64,000 nt of DNA from Prosapia bicincta (Eukaryota > Arthropoda > Insecta > Hemiptera > Cercopidae): contig JBAIZL010000001.1 in the NCBI GenBank assembly GCA_036971475.1, positions 152,615,544-152,679,543 on the forward strand, read 5' to 3'. The translations under genes were made by a program, and so were the position numbers. Position 1 is the stretch's first letter. Every line of letters starts with the position of its first letter. Positions 1 to 13,608 of the stretch are shown here, piece by piece. Under the pieces are notes generated by a model. The model ran no database searches and was not told where the DNA came from. It saw only the letters and a program-made list of their open reading frames with translations.

Positions 1-837
1 GATTCAGAGGTTGTGGTATTTTGATTTAGTGTACTAACTGGATCAAGTAACCAGAAGCGAACGAGTCGAAGCCACAGAGCTACTGACCTGTGTTGAGCGA
101 GTAATGCAATACTCAGGGGTGCATTTATCGTCTTTTTTAAATACCCATTCACAGAATAAATTGCCAAAATACAGTAAGGAATAACACCGAATGGAGAAAT
201 TTTAAATTTTTTGCTATGTGCCGACGACATAGCACCTCTATCCTCTTAACAAAAGGATCTACTGGATATTCCTGACAGGGTCAATGGGCAAAGTACAGAG
301 GCCTGATTTAAATCCTAATAAAACTGAAATACCTGCGATTAGTAAATAACAAAAATAACTTTATAAACAGATGTTTGTGTGGATGATACAAAAGAACCAT
401 TCGGATTGTTCATCAATTGCTTTCATCTGGGTGAAGAACACAGTTCTGAGTTAAAGGTCTTGAATGAATGTTCAGAAAGGACAAAGCAGAAGAACTCTAT
501 AACTTTTAAAAGAAGAACGAAATGTCTGTACTTTGAATTAATTTTAAAACTGAAGACAATAACGCCAGAGGAAGTCAAGGATTTGTAAAGCGGAAACTGC
601 CCTTGAAGTTGCAACAGAAAAAATTCAGAATATTTAATGGGTTTAAGTGGCCGGGTCATTTGAGGAATATTGCTCTTTAGTTGAAGATTTAAATATCTTT
701 GTTTGTAAAACAAAATACATATATTTTTAATATCGGTATTTCGCAATTGCCCATTAATAGGTTGTTTAACCAGCTTAAACAATCTGAGTTGTAAAATAAG
801 AATAAAGATCTTTATAAAACAACGATGATCATTGTTG

Positions 838-838
<1 letters not shown>
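1..838. other. AT-rich unique sequence, no gene seen
   Basis: Non-repetitive AT-rich sequence. Two overlapping antisense open frames (379-588 plus, 423-782 minus) have no recognisable domain, and their composition matches the non-coding surroundings, so neither is called as a gene. Confidence 0.6.

Positions 839-900
<62 letters not shown>
839..900. repeat. (TA)n microsatellite
   Basis: Uninterrupted TA dinucleotide run of about 31 units. Confidence 0.98.
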
Positions 901-902
<2 letters not shown>

Positions 903-2285
903 TGTTTTAACGAAATAAAACTACTTAAACATGAATAATATTCATGATATTCAAGTAAGTCGTATAATGGAAAAGAAGGACAATATTTAGGAGAGTAAAT
1001 CTTAAAATTAAATAAGGAAAAGGATAAGGCTCACAAATCTTTGTATCTTAAAGCTCTCTACAAATGTATTGTAGAATATAGTTGGGTTATCTCTTAAAAC
1101 ACTTAATTGGAGGTTATTGTAGGCATCAAATATTCCAAAGCATTTATTTGTTTAAAACTGTTAATTTTTTTACACTGTGGTTAAACTTTTGAACTAAATA
1201 AATTTCTCCCTAAATAAATAGTTAATGGTAATTGTCTAGATTTTGTTTAGAACATAAGACCACATAATACTTTACCCTCAAGACATGTACAGTGTAACAG
1301 TTTCTAAGAATTCTCCTTTTAAACCTTATGTTGGGACAGCTATTGTCTCCACCAGGGAGCCTTTGCTTTCAAAGTTTCTCAGAAATGTGTGTCCTAAAAT
1401 AACTCTGCTTTTCATTTTTTTTTTAAGGAACACAAGCTACAGTAAATGTAAAAATATTGCCACAAAAATGTCACAAAACCATGGGTGATAAAATGACTGA
1501 TTTTGGTTCATAATTTAGTTTTAGCTATCTGTTAAAAATGAGTTACCTGTCTAAAGACTCTTAATAAGTTTATATTTGGGAATCTGAACTTTGAAAATGA
1601 ATACATGGGTAAATATGCAGTTTATGGTACTCAGGCAAACATGGGTAGAAGATTCCCTGGCATGTTCTTATACTGTTGATAATTGAATTTTATTTAATTA
1701 CAGGATTGTAACCTTATTGAGCAAGATTTTTTTATAGTCTTTCATAGAGTCTAAATAATAATAAAACTAACAAATAAAAATTCTATAATAAACATCAAGT
1801 TACAAAATCCTACATTCCACTACATAAACTTTTGTAGTTTGTACAAAAACTCTTGTCTGAATTATTATTTTAAAAATTATAACGGTGTCAGTTACAACAG
1901 AGAAAGATTATTTACAGAGAGAAATTGGCGTTAACTTTCTCCAAAAAATGTAGTTAAAAACTAATTTAAACAACAAAAAAAATACTTAATTTGTATTATG
2001 ATAGTTTGAGAGTTAGTCCTGTTAAAGTTTTGAGTTTAAACTGTGTATATTTTGTAAAATAGGTTAAATATTGGTTCATGTTGTACCTACTCGAGCTTCT
2101 ACTGTTTGGTTTGAAATATCCTAATATTGTATGAATTATTTTGTATCTATCTACTGATGGGTAAAACAAATGCCACACTAGATTCTCTCAGCTTGTAACA
2201 AATTCATGATTGTTTATAAAACATTTCATGTTTCTATACATTAAACAAGATGCTGTCATCATAAAAAAACAAGTTACTTGGAAAA
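901..2285. other. AT-rich unique sequence, no gene seen
   Basis: Low-GC sequence with frequent stops in all frames. A 67-codon open frame at 1285-1488 has no recognisable motif. Confidence 0.55.
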
Positions 2286-2393
2286 GATAGATATGAAATT
2301 CTGATGTATATTCAACAATGATAGATATGAAATTCTGATGTGTCTATATCAACAATGATAGATATGAAATTCTGATGTGTCTATATCAACAAT
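2286..2393. repeat. 37-bp tandem repeat, 3 copies
   Basis: Three head-to-tail copies beginning GATAGATATGAAATTC at 2286, 2320 and 2357. The first copy is 34 bp and the other two are 37 bp, nearly identical. A local duplication without coding content. Confidence 0.93.
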
Positions 2394-2649
2394 TTGTTTA
2401 CCTTCTACGAACTAGGCTACTGTATACGGAAACCATTCCTATGAACTACCAAATCATCAGTTTACCTGAAAACTAAACCACTTTCTTTATACAACCGATA
2501 AAACTAACGCTTCGAGAAAACTTGGTACTTGAATAAAGAAAAAATACTATAAATTAATAGGAAATTCTGTATATTTTGAACACTGGTGCACTAAAACACT
2601 ATCACCACTGTATCCTCTCGCACTCACACTTTGTGGAAGAGTTCAAGAC

Positions 2650-2790
2650 TAAAGTCAGAGCTGGACCACCCAGGTCGGAGTGGGGGGGAGGGGGCTAGTC
2701 AGTGACGTCACGGCCGTCTCTTCTCTCTTCACATGGATGAAATTATTAAGAGAGACGAGCCAATCAGCGTGCAACAGAAACAAAATTACT
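2650..2790. promoter_or_regulatory. Promoter-like island with CRE, CCAAT and G-rich tract
   Basis: A more GC-rich patch in AT-rich surroundings. It holds a G-rich tract (about 2678-2695, Sp1/KLF-like), a perfect palindromic CRE TGACGTCA at 2703-2710 (CREB/ATF consensus) and a CCAAT box at 2760-2764. Motif clustering is seen directly. Promoter function is inference, because no transcript or following gene is visible. Confidence 0.35.
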
Positions 2791-5700
2791 ATACAATTAT
2801 TATTACATCTGTATTCCCCCCACCACGTGGGCAGAGAGTCAAAGAACTCCAAGACGCGAAAAATTTACTTTTTACCCAGGCCATTGGAAATGAAGTTATT
2901 AAGGAATGAGTGTAGCACAGGCCTCAGGGCAGACCTTTAAGAAATCGATCCATCGAAGAAAAGTTGTTCCAGTTAAAAACATTTTATGCACATTATTGCG
3001 GGGTGTTCTGTTAGAATAATGAGAAAGGATACCATTATAAGTAAATAAATCGATAAAACACTATTAGGTAGTAGTTCGCAAAGGCTAGGCCGACCTTGAT
3101 TTTTTCATATTTAGGTTACATACAATTCTTAAAGATACTATTCAAGTTACAAACCAAAAAATAACGGTTAATACACACACAAACCTCAAAATACAAATCC
3201 ACACTAAACTGTATGAATTCAATGTTTTTTTTAATCAAACAGCACTATTATCATATATATGTCTTAGGCCTATAGCTATATTACAATTTATATAACTATA
3301 TAAATATGATAATAATAGCTAAATATATAGAGATATTATAATAAAGCAACAAATTATCAAATAGGATAATGTTGGGTTTAGATAACAAACAAAAATTTAA
3401 GATTACTAAAGTAAAGATTAAACCACGTACGTCATAAAGCACGTATATTGTTGCAAGATCGAGGAAGATGGAGGCCATTTATTTACGTGATTGGTGTATG
3501 AAGAACACTTGAATTGTTAATTTTGTCTAACCAACTTTAAACCAACCTAATATATATTTATGGAGTCTGCGAATTAGTAAAACATAGTTATGTGTTTTAT
3601 AAGGTACACTTGGGATTATAATGTTTGTCAAACGAGGTTATGTTTGTTTGATAATTATTAATGTAATTTTTAAGCACTATTTCTTTTGCGCCATTCAAAA
3701 TAACGTTTCTTGATTATGTACATGTTTTCAAATACCAATGTAAAAACGAAAACAGTAATATAAAAAAATCATCACTGCTGAGTATTAATTCGAAATAAAA
3801 ATTTATAAAATGTCTTGGTAATTTTGAGAATTTTCTATAATTACTACGAAATTTTCGGTGCATATGAAACTTTTCAAAATAATTTACTTTTATTGCATCG
3901 TATGTTATAATTAAAAAAACAAATTGAACATTTTATTATAGTGTTGGTGAAGCTGCCATGGAGAGAGGGAAAAGCTGATAAAATTTGTATAAATACTAAT
4001 ACAGGAAAATATATTAAAATATAAAGAAAATGAAACATAAAATCCATTGAACAAATAAAAAAATGTACAAAAATTATTTTATTTTACACATTACCTTTCA
4101 TTTCCACAAGATTTGAAGCTATATTCAATGTAACCGCAATATGACCATAAATACAGATATAATTAAAAACAAATCTTTGTGAATACAAGAGAACATATTT
4201 CCTTTACAGTTGGAGAACTTGTGGTAGGTAAAAGAAATGGTTTAGATAAATTTATGCCATTATACAATCTAGAATACGTTTAACAAATTCCATGGCAGAA
4301 ACGTCATGCCATTATGTTTTAAACAAAATTTTGAATTTTTCACTATTTTGTCAGTTTTTACAGCTTGAACTTGGAATTCTACTGTAATTCCAACAATATA
4401 TTTAAATCCGTGACTGAAGCCCAATAAACCTGCCTCGTAATCCCTATTATGTTATTCCAGACTTATACTGTAACAACGGGATATGGGTGAACAAATAGTA
4501 GTTTGAATTTTTTGGAAAATTGATCATGAGATAATTCGTAAATAGAATAATTTACAGATTTATCATGGGATAAGGAATCAAACATATCCAATGAATTTTA
4601 TCAACAGTTGGGGTTTTAATCAATAAAAATGTAGACGTATTGGAGGGGACAGTGTGTCTCAGTGTTTTGGCAGTTTCGACACGCCAACTTCAAAAATAAA
4701 ATAAACACTTATTGCTTGCCAAAACTATTGTTATTTTCCATTAAACGTCAGATAGTATATTAAAACAATTGACACACAAACTGAAATTAAAATATAGGTT
4801 TGATAACAAATAGACAATACGGATCTACAAATGTTAATTTAGACACATTTCCTTAGAAAGAACGATCACTGGGCTAGGTTCAGTTTGAATCTGTTACACA
4901 AACAGTTGATTATTGATTACATAAAACTAAAATAAGGTCTAGTTCATTGATAATCAACCAGTTTGAATATTTTTTTAAGGTAGGAGAAACTGGTGTTCTT
5001 TTCGTGGTGAAACATTTTACATACTAACGGTCTAGTTTACAATAATTTTTAATAGACTATTAAGTGGTGTAAAATCCTTGCTTATCCTTGTCCGTTTATA
5101 AGATCCATTATTCGTACACTTTTGTCAAAGTTTTTATAATCTGTATAGTTTAGCCTGAGCCCTGGAATCGTAATTACCTGCTGTCACAACAATAAACCCT
5201 CCTACAGCTGTCTCGCAAATGAGTCACTCCCTGTTTAGCTTACTACGGGGATTTTTGTTTTATAAAACATAATATGATTATTTTTATCGATAATTTGAAA
5301 CCCATTAAAAAACTTATTGAATATTACACTAAACTCGACTAGTCCACTATAAATGGTAGCAAACATTATTCAAGGTAAATGTACACACTGCCCTGTAGAG
5401 TTGTATTATTTTCGCTTCAACTCTATGATGCGCGGATTTCCGCTAAGAATGTACCACGCATTATTTAGTCGGACGTTACCATGTCAACTAGAAATTAAAA
5501 TACAACACTGTTTTTGCTAAACGCAATCCATACTAAAAGTTAAGACTAAACACTTTCATTTCCATGTAGAACACATTTGTTTAGGTCGTTCAATCAACCT
5601 GGAAAATGTCTTGAAAATTATTGATATTCAGCTGCGAGCTGTGAAAATTGCATTTTGCTTTCTCAGACAAAAAAAACCCTTGTTTTCACAGTGGTTGTTG

Positions 5701-6225
5701 GTCAAATTTACTGTGCAAAAATTTAAGATGGCGACATGTTCCTTAATGAAAACGTCGCCTGTAAATTATTTTTTCCATTAGGTTTTGTGTTATATAACTT
5801 TTCGTTTCACTTTTCGTCGTCTATTAGAGATGTGATGAAATCAGTAACGAAGATAGTAACAATTGGCAACGCCGCGCTCAGCAAACTCCTCAATCGTCCA
5901 ACTTCAAAACACCTTTGTAATTTAAATTTGATTTCTGTAGCAGGACTCTTGTTATAATCTTTGAGAAATACATAAATAAAAAATTAGTATTTATTTACAT
6001 TTCTGTTTATATATAGAAACACGGCAACTGTGAAATATAAAGATCTAACAGTCCCACAGCAGGCTTACGCATAAAGCAGTTTTGGAGTGATTAAAACCTA
6101 ATGAACAAAAAGTGAAAGAAATGTGATAAATATTTGCTACACGAAAGCATTTAGAGAGAACCTATCCCGATTACAAAAAACACAACAAAAGAAAATAGTC
6201 TTTGTTATGACAGATTAAAGTTATA
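2791..6225. other. AT-rich unique sequence, no gene seen
   Basis: No coding frame or repeat was recognised. The motif AAGATGGCGAC at 5725-5735 resembles the YY1/Pleiohomeotic core, but it is a single occurrence. A 73-codon open frame (5736-5957) overlaps it without recognisable homology. Confidence 0.5.
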
Positions 6226-6554
6226 GTTCGGACCAAGTAACCGTGCACTTGACCCTAAGAGATCGCACGAGATTTCTCGTGTACTACCACTTCTTAAAAC
6301 ATATTACATATTCAGAATGTTCTGTACATAAACAGCTTCTGCATCCAATGGGTCTACACATATTTCAAGATTGTTTGTTATTTCATAATTTATTATCTAG
6401 CTAATTTATTATCTAATACCGACTGCCTCATGCGACAGTGTTTTGACAGTCCTTATCATGTTTGTAGGACCATATATATATATAATGACCCTCTACCTCC
6501 CGTCTCACCTACTGCGATCTCTCAAGGTCAAGTTCGAGGTCACGTGGTTCGCAC
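6226..6554 (+). mobile_element. MITE-like element, copy 1
   Basis: About 329 bp with imperfect terminal inverted repeats. The left end begins GTTCGGACCAAGTAACCG, and the right end read in reverse complement begins GTGCGAACCACGTGACC. Both then run into a shared GAGAGATCGCA or closely similar block. The whole segment is homologous, in opposite orientation, to 31100-31406. Shared internal blocks include CTTCTGCATCC and GTGTTTTGACAG. There is no coding capacity, so it is probably a non-autonomous DNA transposon. I could not settle the target-site duplication, so the superfamily is open. Confidence 0.72.
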
Positions 6555-6777
6555 TTTACGACTGTTATGCATTTTATTTTTGTTAAGGCGACTACACGTT
6601 TCAAGTGGGGGAACAAATGGTCACTAGAGGCTAGACCACGGCTGTACCGAGTGGTAAGGTAAGTACAGTTCTGGTGTGATAAAACCGCTTTCCGAGTTTG
6701 CAATCCTTTTTTTGAATTGTATGACAAAGAGTACAACTCTTGAGGATTAGGGCTACTTTCTGACTCACAAAAACCCC

Positions 6778-7745
6778 CTGCCTATCCAGGCAGGTTGAGT
6801 ACTTCCACGCCCGAAACATCAACCATCAAAACCCACTACCTATTCCAACACTGAGTACTTCCACGCCCGAATCAACCAACACTAAAACCACTTGCCTCTC
6901 CCAACATTGAACACTTCCACGCCCGAAACATCCACCATCAAAACTCACTACCTATTCCAACATTGGGTACTTCCACGCCCGAAACAACCAACACTAAAAC
7001 CACCTGCCTCTCCCAACATTGAATACTTCCACGCCCGAAACATCCACCATCAAAACTCACTACCTATTCCAACATTGGGTACTTCCACGCCCGAAACATC
7101 CAACACTAAAACCACCTGCCTCTCCCAACATTGAATACTTCCACGCCCGAAACATCCACCATCAAAACTCACTACCTATTCCAACATTGGGTACTTCCAC
7201 GCCCGAAACAACCAACACTAAAACCACCTGCCTCTCCCAACATTGAGTACTTCCACGCCCGAAACATCCACCATCAAAACTCACTACCTATTCCAACATT
7301 GGGTACTTCCACGCCCGAAACAACCAACACTAAAATCACCTGCCTCTCCCAACATTGAGTACTTCCACGCCTGAAACATCCACCCCCAAAAGCCCCTGCC
7401 TATCCTAACATTGAGTACTTCCACGCCCGAAACAACCAACACTAAAACCACCTGCCTCTCCCAACATTGAGTACTTCCACGCCTGAAACATCCACCCCCA
7501 AAAGCCCCTGCCTATCCTAACATTGAGTACTTTCACGCCCGAAACATCCACCACTAAAACCCCCTTCCTATCATAACACTGAGTTCTTCCACGCCCGAAA
7601 CATCCACCACAAAAACCCCCTGCCTATCCCAACATTGAGTTCTTCCACGCCCGATACATCCACCACTAAAACCCCCTGCCTATCCCAACATTGAGTATTT
7701 CCATGCCCGAACCACCCACCATTAAAACCCGCTAGCTATCACAGC
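6778..7745. repeat. 56-bp minisatellite, about 17 copies
   Basis: Units contain the constant block TACTTCCACGCCCGAAAC. In the middle (about 6900-7350) two unit types alternate: one ends near CCACCATCAAAACTCAC, the other near CCAACACTAAAACCACC. This makes a 112-bp higher-order repeat. The last units are more diverged. The open frames here follow the repeat and shift frame with each 56-bp unit, so they are not credible proteins. Confidence 0.95.
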
Positions 7746-7804
7746 TAGCCAACATTGCCTACTTGGGTAGTATTCAATGTGAACACCTGTTTGGATTTTG
7801 TTAC

Positions 7805-7895
7805 CACACACATTAATAATCTGCTGATGAATCTCATCTGCTTTCACGTCTTTGTCATCAGGAAAACCAATCACGACGCGTGCTTCTCGGCCTGA
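7805..7895 (-). CDS. Candidate internal exon of an unidentified gene (downstream exon)
   Basis: The minus-strand frame is open from 7917 to about 7724, with a coherent, non-repetitive peptide containing VVIGFPDDKDV, ADEIHQQI and INVC. A splice-acceptor-like border (pyrimidine-rich stretch, then GCAAG) ends at 7896, and a donor-like GTAACA begins at 7804. That gives a 91-bp exon. The acceptor leaves phase 0, matching the phase-0 donor of the candidate exon at 8156-8296, about 260 bp upstream on this strand. The alternative acceptor TCAG (exon from 7891) would be phase 1. A different donor (GTAGGC at 7762) would lengthen the exon to 133 bp. I do not recognise the protein family. A minisatellite lies directly in the presumed next intron. 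Confidence 0.35.
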
Positions 7896-8155
7896 CTTGC
7901 AGACGAGCGAAAAGTTTTAAACACAAAAATCCGTTAACAGGAATGAATGTAGACGTAATTGGGGTAATGGTGTCTTTGGTTAGAGACAACTCTTAAGGTC
8001 TAACCAGCAGGTCGAACCATGACCATCTTGGTATGTAAAAAGGAGTCAGGTCCTTAGGTAAGAACAACCTAGAGATAATAAAGGTCAGACTTGACCACCT
8101 GGATTAGATGGCGTATTGAAGGTACGGAAAACCTTGTGACTAGTCCAAACCTTAC

Positions 8156-8296
8156 AATAAAGCCTTCGGGCTCATACATGCTAGTATTAATGGTCTGGTC
8201 ACCGAGCTCTTCTGTATCTGGCCTGATGGTAGCCAGCCAATCGGAGACGGGGCTCATGAGCTTGAGGTTTGATTCGTAGGACTTTCGATTCATGTG
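8156..8296 (-). CDS. Candidate internal exon of an unidentified gene (upstream exon)
   Basis: This 141-bp segment (47 codons) has an open frame, clearly higher GC than its surroundings, and many codons ending in C or G. The peptide includes NLKLMSPVSDWLATIRPD and INTSMYEPEGFI. Its 5' border follows a good acceptor (CTACAATTCAG, ending at 8297). Its 3' border meets a near-consensus donor, GTAAGG (8155-8150). Both borders are phase 0. The frame can be read on to 8069, but that part becomes AT-rich and intron-like. Two short plausible exons with matching phase suggest a real minus-strand gene passing through the region. I do not recognise the family and assign no function. Transposon origin remains possible. 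Confidence 0.45.
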
Positions 8297-8470
8297 CTGA
8301 ATTGTAGATTTTCCTCAACATAGCAGTATCTTTGAATTTCTAAGATTTTTTCTTTGTCCACACTTTCAATCTATCGCCATCTTTTATTCTTCTTCCATTT
8401 TTTCACAAACAAAATGGCGATATGTTGTGTGGTTAGCGACCGCACCTCTGCAGTGCCTCATTTTAAAACG

Positions 8471-8523
8471 ACAGAGATAGATAGATAGATAGAGACAGAA
8501 AGAGATAGAGAGACAGAGAGAGA

Positions 8524-8564
<41 letters not shown>

Positions 8565-8570
8565 TGTGTG
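8471..8570. repeat. GATA/GA microsatellite
   Basis: Compound simple repeat: GATA units, then long GA runs interrupted by ACAG, ending in a short GTGTGTG. Minus-strand serine/leucine-rich open frames here are simple-repeat artefacts. Confidence 0.97.
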
Positions 8571-10246
8571 TAAAGAAACACGCAAAAGGAAGAGAAAATA
8601 CGTAAAAATAAACTTTAGATAAAAATGAATAGTTAAGAATTTTTTTCTGTGAAGGTTTGCCAGGGCCGTAGCAAGTAATTGGGGATGATAACTTGTTGGG
8701 GGTTCAAGATAAATCATACATGCTTAAAAATGTTTTGATACAAAATCATGATGGAGATTTTTACCCACAAGCACCCTTAGACCGTTCGTGATATGTACTT
8801 TCTATTTATACAATAAATCATTAGAATTCTTCAGTTTCGTTTAAAAAGACCCCATGAATCAGTCTGTTATAAATTATGTGCAAACAAAACTTTAATAAAT
8901 AAATCAAACTCTAGCAAATTAAAAGTTCACAGCATAATCTACTTATAGTATAATTTAGTGTAAGCGTTAACAAGTGAAAAAACGTTTAAAAGTAAGAGGT
9001 TTACTGTCCTAAATGCAAAGCAGGATGAGCAATGGCTTAAATATAAACAGTCGTGAGAAATGTAGATCATTTGTAAAGATCTATGAGTTCTAAAGATGTA
9101 ACCACTACGCAAAATATCTATCTTTTGCCATTGTTTAAAGAAAACCTTTACTAAATAAAAAAAAAAGTTGTAATATGATCATTAGAGGATGCCTAGAATT
9201 TTATTATGAGTGGGGGCACAAGTCCAAATGGGGGTTTACCTTCTCTCGGTTATGTTTTAAACATTAAATGCCTTAAAATTACATTTTACGCTTTACTAAC
9301 TTTGTAATGAAATATTACGTGATTTGGAAAGTTCAAGAAACAATACGTGACTTAGAAACAAAACATCTTCTATTTTACACATGAATATGACCTTTTAAAT
9401 AAATTAAGTTTCGGTGAATTAATTCAACGTATCTACTGTAAATTCAACTGTGTGTGGGAAGTACGGACCGCCCTGGATCCGTAACCGATGATCACCATCA
9501 AGATGAATACTGTATTTAGTATTGACTACTCTCTCCGCACACAGTGCTATGTAAATTGTTTAATAAATTAACTTACAAAAAAGTAAAAATTAAAGGAACA
9601 ACTTTCTTCTTTATTTAAATCTGTTTAAAGACAAATTACCTTTTACTTTATTCTAGCAAAAGATAAGTGAATGAGGATATAAATGACTTTATAGTGATGA
9701 GCTGTTCGTCCAATACTTTCACAAAACTAATTTTCTTTAAATTTGCTCAATTTTCTCACTATTTCCTTTGCATGTCTTGCATGCGCCAGGACATGTTTTA
9801 CGTCCCCTTTAAAAACGCGGAAAAATTACATTCGAATTAAAACTCATGCATAGATGAAACTTACTACACTCCTTTTCGAATTCTTATACAATTAATGACT
9901 ACTTTAAATTCTATGACAGTACAACCAAGGTTAGCGTTGTGAATACACGAGCTTGAGGAGGCCCTGTTGAAACTTAATTAGGTAGCATGATGTAACCCAC
10001 ATAGAATCGGAAGTAGGGAATTAAAGGAAACGCCATTTGAAATATTCATTGAACACTAGTCAGGCTGTAGGGCATGCCGTAATGTTCAAGGTTGTAGGAA
10101 ATAGAACGAGGAATAGGGGACGAGGAACGATTTAGGAAATAACTGTCTTCAAAAGAAAATAAAGGTTTAACAAAATATGTTAACTAGTTCGATGGGTTTC
10201 AGAGGGATTCAAATACTGTTAACGTTTTAGGTATAATTATGGTGTC
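8571..10246. other. AT-rich unique sequence, no gene seen
   Basis: No convincing coding frame, repeat array or mobile element. A GC-richer patch at 9450-9560 has short open frames on both strands but no paired splice borders. Confidence 0.5.
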
Positions 10247-10998
10247 AAGAGGGTAATGATTGTGGAGCTTTGCAAAGGAAGACATGAAGCGAGAGTAAGA
10301 GGGTAATGATTGTGGAGCTTTGCAAAGGAAGACATAAAGCGAGAGTAAGAGGGTAATGATTGTTGAGCTTTGCAAAGGAAGACATGAAGCGAGAGTAAGA
10401 GGGTAATGATTGTGGAGCTTTGCAAAGGAAGATATAAAGCGAGAGTAAGAGGGTAATGATTGTGGAGCTTTGCAAAGGAAGACATGAAGCGAGAGTAAGA
10501 GGGTAATGATTGTGGAGCTTTGCAAAGGAAGATATAAAGCGAGAGTAAGAGGGTAATGATTGTTGAGCTTTGCAAAGGAAGACATGAAGCGAGAGTAAGA
10601 GGGTATTGATTGTGGAGCTTTGCAAAGGAAGACATGAAGCGAGAGTAAGAAGGTAATGATTGTGGAGCTTTGCAAAGGAAGACATAAAGCGAGAGTAAGA
10701 AGGTAATGATTGTGGAGCTTTGCAAAGGAAGACATGAAGCGAGAGTAAGAGGGTAATGATTGTGGAGATTTGCAAAGGAAGAAATAAAGCGAGAGTAAGA
10801 GGTTAATGATTGTGGAGATTTGCAAAGGAAGACATAAAGCGAGAGTAAGAGGGTAATGATTGTGGAGATTTGCAAAGGAAGACATAATGCGAGAGTAAGA
10901 GGGTAATGATTGTGGAGATTTGCAAAGGAAGACATAAAGCGAGAGTAAAAGGGTAATGATTTTGGAACTTTGCAAAAGAAGACATAAAGCGAGAGTTA
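10247..10998. repeat. 50-bp minisatellite, 15 copies
   Basis: Fifteen head-to-tail units with the core GTGGAGCTTTGCAAAGGAAG. Units at the right end carry GAGATT instead of GAGCTT. The minus strand has no stop in any frame of the unit, so three overlapping long frames (up to 269 codons) result. Each repeats every 150 bp as a leucine/serine-rich 50-residue block. I regard these as by-products of the repeat. Confidence 0.96.
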
Positions 10999-11873
<875 letters not shown>

Positions 11874-11876
<3 letters not shown>

Positions 11877-13492
11877 TATTCTAGCGCTCTTCCTCAGATT
11901 ACACAACACTGATTTCTACCTTTCGAAATTAAATTTACAACCGGTAACATACACAGCAAATGTGAATTATCACTTACTATTTCTACATTCTATTGTTAGA
12001 ATCTCGACAATAACTAACTATAAACAATAATTATGTATAACTAAACTATAAACAAAAGAAAAGTTTCTACAAGAAAATCAAGTTAATTTCGTTTGTGACA
12101 ATTAAATTTAGTGTACAGTATAATAAAGTACGCCAGCGAGTGGGTGCGCAAACAATTTAAATAATATAGCCTATGTGTGGAAACAAATATAACTTGATAT
12201 CAAAAAACTTGTCATCTTTACAGATTTATTCAATTTACAGATAATCTAATTAAAATCAGAAATTAAATTATAACTCTTAATATAAAGGTTATTGAAAATT
12301 TCTGCTTTTGGATCTACATAAATTTGTTAGAGTACAGTAAATGTCCGATATCTTTAGCGACGTCAAACTATCTACAGTTTCCACATCTTAGATATCTCTC
12401 AGAGCTGTCCTTCATCCATAATAGAAAAGACACTTGTGCTATTAAAGTGTTTAGCCATATTGTGGACAATATATGATTCAACGGTATTCCTCTCCTGCAC
12501 CAAGAGGCTTTATGCCTCTACCATAATCCTACTTACATCCTTTCCCAACCTTCGTACGTGATATCAGACTTGAAACCACAATTTTTAAAAAATCAATATA
12601 ATTTTCTCGCTTTATTGTTCATTGTCAAATCTATAAACTTGCCAACAACCATCGAAATGCGTTCCAAATTGCAATTTCTAAGGTGTTTGAACCGAAGTTA
12701 GAAGAGAGTTAATTATCAGAAGAGAGTTATTGTTTGTCAGGCCGGAGAGCGCCACGTGTTGGGGTCAGTGCCGTGAGATATCATAAAGATATTACCCCCC
12801 CCCCCCCCCGACAACATGGTCTGAAATATGACGAGGCTCCGCCCCCCTTCTCCGGTAGTCCGAGACGGCTTGATTACGTTATTAGGAGACCTATTCAGCA
12901 TCTCGTGTTAAAGAACAGGGTTCGAATATCCGTACGTCATTAACGCACTGTTTAAAACTTCCAGTCCAACATCTTGCGTTGAACTTCCCTTGCAAGAATC
13001 AACAGCTATGTGTAACCCATTTTTCCTTCTCTTTTTAACTGTAGTCCAAGTTTAGTAGGTATAATTTTTTTAAGCAAACGTTGTTATTTTATAAAAATGT
13101 AATACTAAAAATTGAAGTACATTGTACCGAGTCTTTGTAATAGTATTATATATTACGGTCATGTACGTTGTATAGTTTCTGCACATGCTGACAAAAAATG
13201 TTAATTATTCTAAATATTATAAACACCCTGGGTGAAATTAAAAAAAAATTAAAAACCTGATCAACGTGACCAAATTTTTCGTGATTTATCAATTAATTTC
13301 ATAATATATTTCTGAAACAAATAAAATTATTAATTGTATACAATCGTTTAAAAAATAATGTAGCCTATATGTGCTTTTTTCAACTGTTTATCGGGGATAA
13401 TAAACACTTTTGGTTTTTCACCAAAAAAATCAACTATAATAAAATTATAAATAATATTCGAGCTGGCTTGTGAGTGAAAGTTATAATTAAAG
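11874..13492. other. Unique sequence with a poly(C) tract
   Basis: Mostly AT-rich. A run of 15 C lies at 12795-12809 inside a GC-richer patch (about 12735-12930) that also contains CCACGTGTTGG, a CACGTG E-box. The 69-codon open frame there (12734-12943) has no recognisable homology. Nothing else was seen. Confidence 0.5.
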
Positions 13493-13529
13493 AATAAAAA
13501 TATGGTACAACTCACAAATATACAATTTT

Positions 13530-13582
13530 TTATTTCAAACGCGTTTCAACGACTAATTTGTCGTCATCCTCAGTGAAAATAC
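13530..13582 (-). ncRNA. Hammerhead-ribozyme-like motif, left arm
   Basis: On the minus strand: stem I side TTTCA, core CTGAGGA, one extra T, stem II GACGAC/GTCGTT with loop AAATTA, then GAAA, mini stem III AC-GC-GT, and stem I return TGAAA. The elements are in the canonical type I hammerhead order. The extra base before stem II departs from the standard core. Activity is not shown. Confidence 0.42.
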
Positions 13583-13608
13583 TGAGTGTTATACTAAAAT
13601 ACTAAGTG

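Noticed and set aside
9440..9560. GC-richer patch with short frames, considered as an exon
   Set aside because: Both strands give short frames, no acceptor and donor pair in phase could be found, and no family was recognised.
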